64,000 nucleotides of DNA from Abyssibacter profundi (GTDB taxonomy: Bacteria > Pseudomonadota > Gammaproteobacteria > Nevskiales > OUC007): contig NZ_QEQK01000007.1 in assembly GCF_003151135.1 (NCBI RefSeq), positions 82,501-146,500 of the forward strand. The letters are read 5' to 3'. The first letter of the stretch is position 1. Every line of letters starts with the position of its first letter. Of this stretch, positions 17,342 through 25,240 are shown in pieces. The notes beneath the pieces were generated by a model. The model was not told the origin of the DNA and searched no databases. It was given only the letters and a program-made list of their open reading frames with translations. Made by a program: the position numbers and the translations under genes.

Positions 17342-20125
17342 ATGCGCCCATTGTTGCTGCCACTGCTCGTTGCCGCCCTGTCCGGTTGCGCGGCGTTCAC
17401 CGCTCAGACCACCGACTCGCCCCGCCCCTCGCCGGCGGTCGAGATTCCGTCGCTGGATATCCCGTACCAGGCCTTCACGCTGGACAATGGCCTGCGCGTG
17501 GTGATTCACGAGGATCACAAAGCCCCGATCGTCGCGGTCAATCTTTGGTATCACGTCGGCTCCAAGGACGAAACGCCGGGCAAGACGGGGTTCGCCCATC
17601 TGTTCGAACACCTGATGTTCAACGGCTCGGAGCATTACGATGACGAGTTCTTCCGGCCGCTGGAGAACGTCGGCGCCACGGGCCTGAACGGCACAACCAA
17701 CGTGGATCGCACGAACTACTACGGGACCGTGCCTTCCGGTGCGCTGGACCTTGTCTTGTGGCTGGAGTCGGATCGCATGGGCCACCTGCTGGGTGCCATT
17801 ACCCAGGACAAGCTCGACGAGCAGCGCGAGGTCGTGAAGAACGAGAAACGACAGCGAGCGAACCAACCTTACGGCCAGGTCTGGGAGCGAATTGCCGCCG
17901 CCACCTATCCGCAGGGCCACCCCTACAGCTGGTCGACCATCGGCTCGATGGCCGATCTGGAAGCCGCTTCGCTGGACGATGTGCACGCCTGGTTCCGTCG
18001 CTACTACGGGCCGAACAACGCGACGCTGGTCATTGCGGGAGATGTCGACACCGAGCAGGCCCTCGCTCGGGTGCGCCACTACTTCGGGGGCATCGAACCG
18101 GGGCCGGCCGTATCGCGCCGAACACAGTGGATTGCTCCCATGCAAGCACCCAAGCGTGAACGGATGGTCGATGACGTCCCCCAGCATCGGATCTACAAGG
18201 TCTGGAACATCCCCGGCCTGGACACCCGTGCTGCCAGCGAACTCAACCTGCTCAGCGACGTGCTGGGCAGCGGCAAGAACAGCCGGCTGTACCAGCGACT
18301 GGTTTATGAGGACCAGATCGCAACCGATGTCAGCGCCGGCATCTGGCCCAAGGAACTGGGCTCACAGTTCATCATGACGGCCACCGTACAGCCCGGCGGC
18401 GACCCGGCTGCGGTGGAAGCGGCCATGACAGAGGAACTGAGTCGCCTGCTCGCCGACGGCCCGCGCAGCGACGAGTTGTCCCGCGTACGAACCCGCGTAA
18501 CCGCAGGCTTTATCCGGGGCGCCGAACGGGTGGGCGGCAGCTCCGGCAAGTCCGGCATTCTGGCCCGCTCTGCCGTCTTCGGCGGCAGCCCGGATGCCTA
18601 CAAGCGGTATCTCGATGTACTGGAGAACGCCACGCCGCAGGATTTGCGGGAGGTCGGCCAGCAGTGGCTCGACGCGGGCGTGTACACGCTGGTTGTCGAA
18701 CCCAAGGCATCGCTCGCCGCAACCACGGACGATCCGGTCGACCGCAGCCAGCTGCCGACGCCCGGCACGCCCCCGGATCTGAGACTTCCGACGGTGCAGA
18801 CCACCACCCTGGCCAACGGCATCGAGGTCCTGCTCGCGCAGCGCTCGGCTGTTCCGTTGGTCGAGGTCCGCATGCTCTTCGATGCCGGCTATGCCGCCGA
18901 CCAGTCGGCCCGGCCCGGCACGGCCTCGATGACCATGGCGATGCTCGATGAGGGCACGGCCACGCGCGATGCGCTGGGCCTGTCCGCCGAACTGGACCGT
19001 CTGGGCGCACGGCTGTCGGCCGGAGCCAATCTTGACCAGTGCCGTGTCAGCCTGTCAGCGCTGACCCCGCAGCTGCCGGCCGCCCTGGACATCATGAGCG
19101 ATGTGCTGCGAAACCCGGCGTTTCCCCCCGATGAATTGGCGCGTATGAAACCCCGCTGGCTGGCCTCGATTGCACAAGAGAAGACGCGCCCGAACTCACT
19201 GGCGTTTCGCCTGCTGCCGCCACTGCTTTACGGACAAGACCATGCCTACGCGCAACCACTCACCGGGTCCGGCACCGAAGCCAGCATCGCCGCGCTGACC
19301 CGGGAGGAGCTCCAGCAGTTCCACCGCAGTTGGATTCGCCCCGAACGTGCAACGCTGGTCGTCGTTGGCGACATCGACATGGCCACGCTCAAGCCCATGC
19401 TCGAGCGGCGCTTTGGTGACTGGACCGTCGACGCCCCGGCTGCCCCACCCAAGACGCTCAATACCGTGGCCACACCCCAGCACCCGCGTGTCTTCCTGAT
19501 CGACCGCCCCGGCGCTGAGCAGTCCGTGGTGCTGGGCGGCCAGCTGGTCCCGCGGCGTGGTGACATCGATGAGGCGGCGCTCCGCGCCATGAACGCGCTG
19601 TTCGGCGGCAATTTCACGGCGCGGCTCAACATGAACCTGCGCGAGGACAAGGGTTGGGCCTACGGCGCCAGCAGCTTTGTGCCGGATACAGCCGCACAGC
19701 GCCCATTCATTCTGTTCGCCCCAGTGCAAACCGACCGCACCGCTGATGCCATGTTGGAAATGCTGCGCGAGGCCCGGGCCTTCGGCGGGAGCGCGCCGGT
19801 GACCTCGGATGAATTGTCGGTAGCCAAGAACGGGCTCACGCTGGAACTGCCAGGCTCCAACGAAACCAGCCGTCAGGTGGCCGGCACGCTATCGGAATCG
19901 GTCCGCTTCGGCCTCGATCCGCGCTGGTACGAACAGTTTGTTTCCCGGGTCCAGGCACTGGACACCAGCACCATCGACCGGCTGGCACGCCGCCTGATCA
20001 CCCCGGACCGGATGACCTGGGTCGTCATTGGCGACCTGGCCCGGATCGAACCGGAAGTGCGGGCACTGAATCTGGGACCGGTCCAGCGGCTGGATGCCGA
20101 CGGCAAGGTCATCGCCTCGCCATGA
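17342..20125 (+). CDS. M16 family metallopeptidase, lipoprotein (pitrilysin-like, two-domain)
   Basis: Large 927-aa envelope protease. A lipoprotein signal ends LSGC (cysteine 16). The first M16 domain is active, with the inverted zinc motif HLFEH at 86-90 and the downstream glutamate in DEQREVVKNEKRQR. The second M16 domain (from about residue 490) lacks HxxEH, reading TMAMLDEGT, and is structural, but keeps the R/Y substrate loop (NMNLREDKGWAYGASSF). This active-plus-inactive pairing is the normal form for such periplasmic peptidases. The start at 17342 is chosen because it gives a clean lipoprotein signal; the open frame begins at 17234. Confidence 0.88.
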   Translation: MRPLLLPLLVAALSGCAAFTAQTTDSPRPSPAVEIPSLDIPYQAFTLDNGLRVVIHEDHKAPIVAVNLWYHVGSKDETPGKTGFAHLFEHLMFNGSEHYDDEFFRPLENVGATGLNGTTNVDRTNYYGTVPSGALDLVLWLESDRMGHLLGAITQDKLDEQREVVKNEKRQRANQPYGQVWERIAAATYPQGHPYSWSTIGSMADLEAASLDDVHAWFRRYYGPNNATLVIAGDVDTEQALARVRHYFGGIEPGPAVSRRTQWIAPMQAPKRERMVDDVPQHRIYKVWNIPGLDTRAASELNLLSDVLGSGKNSRLYQRLVYEDQIATDVSAGIWPKELGSQFIMTATVQPGGDPAAVEAAMTEELSRLLADGPRSDELSRVRTRVTAGFIRGAERVGGSSGKSGILARSAVFGGSPDAYKRYLDVLENATPQDLREVGQQWLDAGVYTLVVEPKASLAATTDDPVDRSQLPTPGTPPDLRLPTVQTTTLANGIEVLLAQRSAVPLVEVRMLFDAGYAADQSARPGTASMTMAMLDEGTATRDALGLSAELDRLGARLSAGANLDQCRVSLSALTPQLPAALDIMSDVLRNPAFPPDELARMKPRWLASIAQEKTRPNSLAFRLLPPLLYGQDHAYAQPLTGSGTEASIAALTREELQQFHRSWIRPERATLVVVGDIDMATLKPMLERRFGDWTVDAPAAPPKTLNTVATPQHPRVFLIDRPGAEQSVVLGGQLVPRRGDIDEAALRAMNALFGGNFTARLNMNLREDKGWAYGASSFVPDTAAQRPFILFAPVQTDRTADAMLEMLREARAFGGSAPVTSDELSVAKNGLTLELPGSNETSRQVAGTLSESVRFGLDPRWYEQFVSRVQALDTSTIDRLARRLITPDRMTWVVIGDLARIEPEVRALNLGPVQRLDADGKVIASP

Positions 20126-20177
20126 GACCGCGCCCCGCCTCCGCGCCCACCGGCCGCTGTTCGAAGGTACAACGCCC

Positions 20178-20519
20178 GTGTTGATGCTGGCCGTGACCGG
20201 GATGCTGCTCGCAGCAGTGGCCGGCGTGATCCTGTTGGCCTGGACAGACGAATCACCGACGCGCAGCTGGCTGCGCGTCGGCCATGTGGTGTTGGGCGTC
20301 CTGACATTGACGCTGGTGCTCGTCGGCGCACACGACGCTGGTGTTAGCGCCCAGGGCGCCCTGATCGGCCTGGTGGGCTTCACCACAGCAACTGGCGGCA
20401 CGCTGTTCCGCCAGCGGATGAAACAGGTCACACGACGCCGCAGAGCCCTGACAGCACATGTCGCGCTGGGCGCGCTGAGTCTGTTCGCGCTACTGGCTCT
20501 GGCCGGCGGTCTGGCTTAA
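20178..20519 (+). CDS. Small four-helix membrane protein, function unknown
   Basis: About 113 aa, with four hydrophobic segments separated by short loops: VLMLAVTGMLLAAVAGVILLAW, GHVVLGVLTLTLVLVGAH, GALIGLVGFTTATGG, and ALTAHVALGALSLFALLALAGG. Histidines occur at the edge of helices 2 and 4, a placement seen in small b-type cytochromes, but there is no firm match. The start is uncertain: GTG at 20178 follows GAAGG, while the open frame reaches back to 20094 inside the M16 gene. It directly follows the protease and is probably co-transcribed. Confidence 0.55.
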   Translation: MLMLAVTGMLLAAVAGVILLAWTDESPTRSWLRVGHVVLGVLTLTLVLVGAHDAGVSAQGALIGLVGFTTATGGTLFRQRMKQVTRRRRALTAHVALGALSLFALLALAGGLA

Positions 20520-20532
20520 GCCCGGAGGGCGG

Positions 20533-20826
20533 CTATTCGTCGACACCCAGTGGCCGGGTGAACGTGAACCGAGCCGGCTCAACCACCAAGGTGTCCGCGG
20601 CGTCCAACGGCGACTTGCCCTGGATGGCGGAAAACGGCACCGACAGCACGAACAGCCCGGCACCGGCCACCGTCGTCACCAACCCGATCGGGCGGACAAT
20701 CAGCAGATCAAACGCCATGGCACCCGCCGTGGGTTCCTCGTAGGGTGAAGCCGAACTGGCGGCGGTAGCCACCGTCGCACTCAAGCCCAGGACCGTGGCA
20801 AACACAATTGCAGTTACTCGCCGCAT
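20533..20826 (-). CDS. Small exported/membrane protein, unknown function
   Basis: 97 aa with a cleavable-looking signal (MRRVTAIVFATVLGLSATVATAASS), then SPYEEPTAGAMAFDLLIVRPIGLVTTVAGAGLFVLSVPFSA with one or two hydrophobic hairpins, and an ending in VVEPARFTFTRPLG. I recognise this as a conserved gammaproteobacterial small protein type with the E/D-P-T-x-G-A-M-x-F-D and EPARYTF-like segments, but know no function. The ATG at 20826 is chosen because it gives a standard signal peptide; the open frame starts at 20883. Confidence 0.65.
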   Translation of the reverse strand: MRRVTAIVFATVLGLSATVATAASSASPYEEPTAGAMAFDLLIVRPIGLVTTVAGAGLFVLSVPFSAIQGKSPLDAADTLVVEPARFTFTRPLGVDE

Positions 20827-20883
20827 GACGCACTCCCTAGCAGGTTCAAATCGACAGTAGGCCCGGCTGCAGCACGCTGTCAA

Positions 20884-21255
20884 TCAGACGGGCTCGTCGC
20901 GGCGCGGCGGCTGATCCGGCGCGGCCCCGTGCGGTGCGGGCTCGGCAGCCACGGACTGATCCGACAGGGCGCGCCCCCGATCCAGCGGTGCTTCACTCAC
21001 CCCAAAGCGTCGGGCGCCGGCGGCCAAGTGCGCGTACATGTCCTGGTAGTCGGCCGCCAATCGGTCCATCAACCCTGCGGTCTCGCGCAGATGGGTCTCC
21101 ACATCGCGCTGGAGATCCGCCTGGGCCTTGGCATGCTCATCCACGGCCTGGCGTTGACGGCTCACACCGGCCCGCCCCACCAGGAAGCCGATCGCCCCGC
21201 CAATGACCAGGCCAATAAACAAGGCGACCAAACTGATCTCAGGTCCAAATTCCAT
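20884..21255 (-). CDS. zapG: ZapG/YhcB-like (DUF1043) inner membrane protein
   Basis: Divisome- and elongasome-associated protein. It has a short N-terminal transmembrane helix (LVALFIGLVIGGAIGFLVGRA) followed by a cytoplasmic coiled coil (RQRQAVDEHAKAQADLQRDVETHLRETAGLMDRLAADYQDMYAHLAAGARRF), as in YhcB, where the YxxLYxHLA-like segment is conserved. The tail is acidic, proline-rich and disordered. The 123-aa length suits the family. ATG at 21255 (MEFGPEISL) is preferred over the longer frame to 21327. Confidence 0.82.
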   Translation of the reverse strand: MEFGPEISLVALFIGLVIGGAIGFLVGRAGVSRQRQAVDEHAKAQADLQRDVETHLRETAGLMDRLAADYQDMYAHLAAGARRFGVSEAPLDRGRALSDQSVAAEPAPHGAAPDQPPRRDEPV

Positions 21256-21433
21256 GCGCACAACTCCTCGCAGCGATGTGTGAAGCAGCCGCCGCGGCTC
21301 GACGGCACGTGGCGGGCGTTTGACCATAGCGGATCAGACACGCTGGCTCCCACTCGGGTTCGTACAGGCCCGTTACAATCCCGCCCATGCAGACGGATGT
21401 CACCAACCGGGGCGCGCCGACCCCCATCCCCAC

Positions 21434-22213
21434 ATGACCGACGGAACGCCTCACCCATCGCCCCCGACACTGGCCGACTGGCTTGCATTGGAACCCTTTG
21501 GCCTGACGCTGTCCTCCGGCTTTTTCGGTTTTTTTGCCCATGCCGGCGTGGTGCAGGCACTGGCCGAGCGCAAGCTCCAGCCCGCCAGCCTTTCGGGGTC
21601 TAGCGCCGGCGCGCTGATTGGCGCCAGCTGGGCGGCCGGCCTGTCCCCCTCGGCCATTGCCGAGCGGCTGCTGGTGCTGGACAAGACCGATTTCTGGGAC
21701 CCCTTCCCTGGGGCCGGCCTGATCCGTGGCAAGCGCTTCGAGCGCCTGCTGGAGAGCTGGTTGCCAGTGCAGCGACTGGAGGACTGCCGCGTTCCGCTGG
21801 CCCTGTCGGTGTATGACGTCTTCGCCCGCAAGACCCGCGTGCTCACGCAAGGCCCGCTGGCCCGTGCCGTACGCGCATCCTGCGCGGTACCCCTCATGTT
21901 TCACCCCGTGTGGATCCGAGGCCGCGCCTATCTGGATGGCGGCGTACAGGATCGACCCGGACTCGCGGGCATGACGCAATCCCGGGTGCTTTATCACCAC
22001 CTCGCATCGCGCTCGCCCTGGCGCTCGGCCGACGGGGCGCACACGGTCATCCCCGAACGCCCCGGCCTGATTGCGCTGGTCCTCGACGACTTGCCCCGCG
22101 CCGGTCCGGACGCACTCGACCGTGGTGTCGAGGCTTACCACATGGCATTGGCGCTCACGCGTGCTGCATTGGACCAACCGGCGCCCGCCCACGTGCTGCA
22201 CGTCGGGCCATGA
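21434..22213 (+). CDS. Patatin-like phospholipase
   Basis: Serine acyl hydrolase of the patatin/RssA group, 259 aa. The nucleophile elbow is GSSAG in LSGSSAGALIGASW, and the dyad aspartate is in YLDGGVQDRPGL. The oxyanion loop reads LSSGFFGFFAHAGV instead of the glycine-rich GGG form, an unusual variant. No signal peptide. The ATG at 21434 follows a weak site; the frame opens at 21320. It overlaps the DUF2007 gene by 4 bp, and that gene overlaps trmL, making a three-gene operon whose members have no obvious shared pathway. Confidence 0.82.
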   Translation: MTDGTPHPSPPTLADWLALEPFGLTLSSGFFGFFAHAGVVQALAERKLQPASLSGSSAGALIGASWAAGLSPSAIAERLLVLDKTDFWDPFPGAGLIRGKRFERLLESWLPVQRLEDCRVPLALSVYDVFARKTRVLTQGPLARAVRASCAVPLMFHPVWIRGRAYLDGGVQDRPGLAGMTQSRVLYHHLASRSPWRSADGAHTVIPERPGLIALVLDDLPRAGPDALDRGVEAYHMALALTRAALDQPAPAHVLHVGP

Positions 22214-22515
22214 TCTGCGTCTACGAGGCCTCGGACCCGGTGAATGCAGAGATCGTCAAAGACTATCTCCTGTCCTGGGGGCTCGATGTCGTCATCCAGG
22301 GCCAGTTTGGCTGGGGCGGCCGCGGCGACCTGCCGGCCAACGCCTATCCACAGATCTGCGTCACCCGTGACAGCGACGCAACGCGCGCCCGTGAGTTGGT
22401 CAAGCAATGGGAGCGTGGCGAGGATCCGCGCCCGGCATGGACCTGCGGCGACTGCGGCGAGCGACTTGACGGTACGTTTTCGGATTGCTGGCGATGCGGG
22501 GCAGAGAAGCCATGA
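22210..22515 (+). CDS. DUF2007 domain plus zinc-ribbon protein
   Basis: 101 aa. Residues 1-70 form the small ferredoxin-like DUF2007 fold (MICVYEASDPVNAEIVKDYL, then WGLDVVIQGQ and YPQICVTRDSDATRARELV). Residues 76-100 are a zinc ribbon with CGDC and CWRC pairs. DUF2007 proteins resemble the nitrogen regulator PII and are suspected signal or metabolite binders. ATG overlaps the patatin stop and its own end overlaps trmL, so it is translated in the middle of an operon. Confidence 0.85.
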   Translation: MICVYEASDPVNAEIVKDYLLSWGLDVVIQGQFGWGGRGDLPANAYPQICVTRDSDATRARELVKQWERGEDPRPAWTCGDCGERLDGTFSDCWRCGAEKP

Positions 22516-22982
22516 GTCCGCTTGCCATTGCCCTGTTCGAACCCGAAATCCCACCCAACACCGGCAACGTCATCCGGCTATGCGCCAACCTGGGTGCCGA
22601 GTTGCACCTGGTCGAACCCCTGGGTTTCGACATGGACGACAAGCGGCTGCGCCGCGCAGGACTGGATTACCACGAATTCGCCCACGTGCAACGCCATGCA
22701 AACCTCGAGGCGCTCGCGCAGGCACAGGGCCACCGCCGCTGGCTTTGCTGCTCGACACGGGGGGCCGAACGCTACGACCGGGTGCAATACCAGACCAACG
22801 ACCTGCTGGTCTTCGGGCCCGAAACCCGAGGTCTGCCCCAGGCCGTGCTGGACGCTCAACCCGCCGGGCAGCGGGTGCGCATTCCAATGCGCCCAGACAA
22901 TCGCAGCCTCAACCTGTCGAACGCGGTGGCGGTCATCGCCTACGAAGCCTGGCGGCAGCTGGGCTTTATCGGCGGCAGCTAA
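22512..22982 (+). CDS. trmL: tRNA (cytidine/uridine-34-2'-O)-methyltransferase TrmL
   Basis: SPOUT-class enzyme that 2'-O-methylates the wobble base of tRNA-Leu. The 156-aa length is normal. The knot motifs are present: LFEPEIPPNTGNVIRLCAN at the start, LVFGPETRGLP for motif 2, and MRPDNRSLNLSNAVAVIAYEAWRQ for motif 3. The ATG overlaps the preceding stop (ATGA). It converges with gpsA, 12 bases away, matching the classic secB-gpsA-trmL neighbourhood of gammaproteobacteria. Confidence 0.95.
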   Translation: MSPLAIALFEPEIPPNTGNVIRLCANLGAELHLVEPLGFDMDDKRLRRAGLDYHEFAHVQRHANLEALAQAQGHRRWLCCSTRGAERYDRVQYQTNDLLVFGPETRGLPQAVLDAQPAGQRVRIPMRPDNRSLNLSNAVAVIAYEAWRQLGFIGGS

Positions 22983-22994
22983 GCCCGGGCGAGG

Positions 22995-24002
22995 CTACTC
23001 CGTTTCGGCCCGCTGGGGCCGCGAAGACAGACTGAGCACCGCCGCAACAGGGGCAACGTCCTGGTAGAGCACCTGGTACACCTGCTCGGTGATCGGCATC
23101 TCGATACCCAGCTCATGCGCCAGCTCACGGACTTCGCGCGTCACCCGGTAGCCCTCGACGACCTGGCCGATGCCCTCAATGGCTTGGTCTACCGATTCCC
23201 CCCGGGCCAGTGCCAGGCCGAACCGCCGGTTACGCGATTGATCGTCGGTGCAGGTCAGCACGAGATCGCCCATGCCCGACAGGCCCATCAGGGTCTCGGA
23301 GCGCGCACCCAGCGCCTCGCCCAGCCGGCTCATCTCAACCAGCCCGCGGGTAATCAGTGCGGCGCGTGTATTGGCCCCGAGATTCAGCCCGTCAGCAATG
23401 CCGACGCCGATCGCCAAGACGTTCTTGACCGCGCCACCGATTTGCACCCCGACGATGTCGTCGGTGGTGTAGGCACGGAAACCAGCCCCGTGCAGGGCAT
23501 CGGCGAACAGCTCGCCCGTCGCCAGATCGCGCGCACCGATGCTGACCGCGCTGGGCATGCCCTGGCCGATTTCCCGTGCAAACGTGGGTCCAGAAATAAC
23601 GGCCAGTGGCCAGTCCTCGCCCAGCACCTCCGCAATCACGTCCAACGGCAGCTTGCGGCTATCGGGTTCCAGCCCCTTAGCGGCGCAGGCCACCGGAACA
23701 CGGTTGTCCAGATGCTTGGCGACTTCGGCACAGGTTTCGCGCAGGGCGTGGCTGGGCACGGCGACAATCACCGCTTCCACACCATCCAGCGCTGCCTGCA
23801 TCGCGGCCACGGGCTCCAGTGAATCGGGCAGCGGACAGCCGGGCATGTAGCGGGCATTCTCCCGGGCTTCGGCCATTTGCGTCATGGCCTCGGCATTACG
23901 CCCCCAGAGACGAACCCCGCGTCCCTGACGCGCCACCTGAATGGCTAGCGCGGTGCCGTAGCTTCCGGCCCCGATGACGGCGATGACGGATGGCGCGCTC
24001 AA
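22995..24002 (-). CDS. gpsA: Glycerol-3-phosphate dehydrogenase [NAD(P)+]
   Basis: Makes sn-glycerol-3-phosphate from dihydroxyacetone phosphate for phospholipid synthesis. The 335-aa product has the N-terminal dinucleotide fold (VIAVIGAGSYGTALAIQVARQG), SGPTFAREI with the conserved family residues, GAVKNVLAIGVGIADGL with the catalytic lysine, and NTRAALITRGL. The start appears to be TTG, overlapping the secB stop by 4 bases (TTGA); no ATG or GTG lies upstream in a sensible place. It is the last gene of the rhodanese-grxC-secB-gpsA run. Confidence 0.96.
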   Translation of the reverse strand: MSAPSVIAVIGAGSYGTALAIQVARQGRGVRLWGRNAEAMTQMAEARENARYMPGCPLPDSLEPVAAMQAALDGVEAVIVAVPSHALRETCAEVAKHLDNRVPVACAAKGLEPDSRKLPLDVIAEVLGEDWPLAVISGPTFAREIGQGMPSAVSIGARDLATGELFADALHGAGFRAYTTDDIVGVQIGGAVKNVLAIGVGIADGLNLGANTRAALITRGLVEMSRLGEALGARSETLMGLSGMGDLVLTCTDDQSRNRRFGLALARGESVDQAIEGIGQVVEGYRVTREVRELAHELGIEMPITEQVYQVLYQDVAPVAAVLSLSSRPQRAETE

Positions 24003-24472
24003 TGTCGGATCCCGTCTCCGTCACCATCGGCCTGCTGGGCCAGGTGCTGCTGGTAAACAGCATCGAAGTTCACCGGCTGCAGCAGCATCTGCGGGAATCC
24101 CCCGCGCTGCACGAAATCGTTCACCGCCTCGCGGGTGAAGGGAAAGAGCACGTTCGGGCAGTACGCGCCTAGCACGGCACGGCGCTCGGCATCGTCGGTA
24201 ATGCCCTGCAGCACAAAAATGCCCGCCTGCTGAATCTCGCAGATGTAGGCGACCTCGGCCTCCTCACCCACCGTGGTGGTCACGGTCACGGTGAGGGTGA
24301 CCTGGTAGGTCTCGCCCTCGACACGCTGGACGGCCGTATTAATGGACAAGTCCACCTTGGGCTCCCACTTGCGCGTAAAAATCTGCGGGGCCTTCGGGAC
24401 CTCCAGCGACGCGTCGTGAATGAACACCTTCTGCATGACGACCTGCTTGGCGCCTGCTTGCTCTTCAGCCAC
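23999..24472 (-). CDS. secB: Protein-export chaperone SecB
   Basis: Cytosolic tetrameric chaperone that keeps preproteins unfolded and hands them to SecA. The 157-aa product contains QKVFIHDASLEVPKAPQIF, the beta-rich core LTVTVTTTVGEEAEVAYICEIQQAGIF, and CPNVLFPFTREAVNDFVQRGGFPQMLLQPVNF, all typical. GTG start at 24472 with a GGAG site seven bases upstream. It follows grxC with a 53-base gap and couples to gpsA. Supplies the export needs of the many signal-peptide proteins in this window. Confidence 0.96.
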   Translation of the reverse strand: MAEEQAGAKQVVMQKVFIHDASLEVPKAPQIFTRKWEPKVDLSINTAVQRVEGETYQVTLTVTVTTTVGEEAEVAYICEIQQAGIFVLQGITDDAERRAVLGAYCPNVLFPFTREAVNDFVQRGGFPQMLLQPVNFDAVYQQHLAQQADGDGDGIRH

Positions 24473-24525
24473 TGCTTACTCCGTATCTTGTGAAAGGCCG
24501 GCGCGACAAGCACCTGGCCGTAGGT

Positions 24526-24786
24526 CTAGTTCGCCTGCACCAGTCGCGACAATTCGCCGCTGGCGTCCAGGGCATGCAAATCATCACAACCGCCGATATG
24601 CGTTTCGCCGATGAAGATTTGCGGCACGGTCCGTCGCCCGGCCCGCTGGGTCATGGCCTGGCGTGTCGCCGGATCGTCGTCGACCGCGATTTCGTCGTAT
24701 GCCAGCCCGCGCGCCTGCAGCAGGCGCTTGGCCATGATGCAGTACGGACAGTATCGCGTGGTGTAAATCTGGATGGGAGGATGCAT
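24526..24786 (-). CDS. grxC: Glutaredoxin 3
   Basis: Glutathione-dependent disulfide reductase of 86 aa. The active site CPYC occupies residues 13-16 (YTTRYCPYC), followed by ARRLL-type helix AKRLLQARG, the cis-proline loop RRTVPQIFIGETHIGG, and the GSH-binding CDDLHALD. Its start directly adjoins the rhodanese stop (24787), so the two are co-translated, an arrangement conserved around secB. Confidence 0.95.
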   Translation of the reverse strand: MHPPIQIYTTRYCPYCIMAKRLLQARGLAYDEIAVDDDPATRQAMTQRAGRRTVPQIFIGETHIGGCDDLHALDASGELSRLVQAN

Positions 24787-25215
24787 TTAACGCCCCTTGG
24801 TAACGGGCAAGCCGGCTCCCTGCCAGGCGTTGAGGCCACCGCGTAGTGGGAACACCTCGTCCCAGCCCTGCTTGAGCAGTTTCTCGCGCGCAGCCCCGGC
24901 GGCGGTGCCGATGGCGCAGTACAACAGCACCGGCTTGCTCTTATGCTTGGCGAGTTCCTTGTCGGCATCACCGATTCGCGCAAGCGGCAGGTTGAGAGCA
25001 CCAATGATGTGGCCCTTGCGGTAGTCGGCTTGGGAGCGCACATCCACAATGACCGGCTCGCGGTCATTGATCAGGCGCACCGCATCAGCCGGTGACAGCT
25101 TGTGCCCCGAGCGCAACGCGATGGCGATCTCGTTGCCGATCACCGCAACGAGCACGACAATGAAGGCCGTGGTCAGGACCGGGTGCCGGGCCAGGAAGTC
25201 GAGTATCAAGTCCAT
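24787..25215 (-). CDS. Membrane-anchored rhodanese-like sulfurtransferase (YibN-like)
   Basis: 142 aa: one N-terminal transmembrane helix (LTTAFIVVLVAVIGNEIAIAL), then a single rhodanese domain with VIVDVRSQADYRKGHIIGALNLP and the catalytic loop LLYCAIGTAAG, whose cysteine is present, and a GGLNAWQGAGLPV ending. The family moves sulfane sulfur; the physiological acceptor is unknown. The frame runs on upstream to 25611 in the antisense of envC, but MDLILDFL at 25215 is the natural start. First gene of the rhodanese-grxC-secB-gpsA operon, divergent from envC. Confidence 0.9.
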   Translation of the reverse strand: MDLILDFLARHPVLTTAFIVVLVAVIGNEIAIALRSGHKLSPADAVRLINDREPVIVDVRSQADYRKGHIIGALNLPLARIGDADKELAKHKSKPVLLYCAIGTAAGAAREKLLKQGWDEVFPLRGGLNAWQGAGLPVTKGR

Positions 25216-25240
25216 ACGATCGTTTTCGGAAACCGCTTGC

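Noticed and set aside
23115-23822. Long open frame opposite gpsA
   Set aside because: It mirrors gpsA codons and has no ribosome site, signal or known domain.
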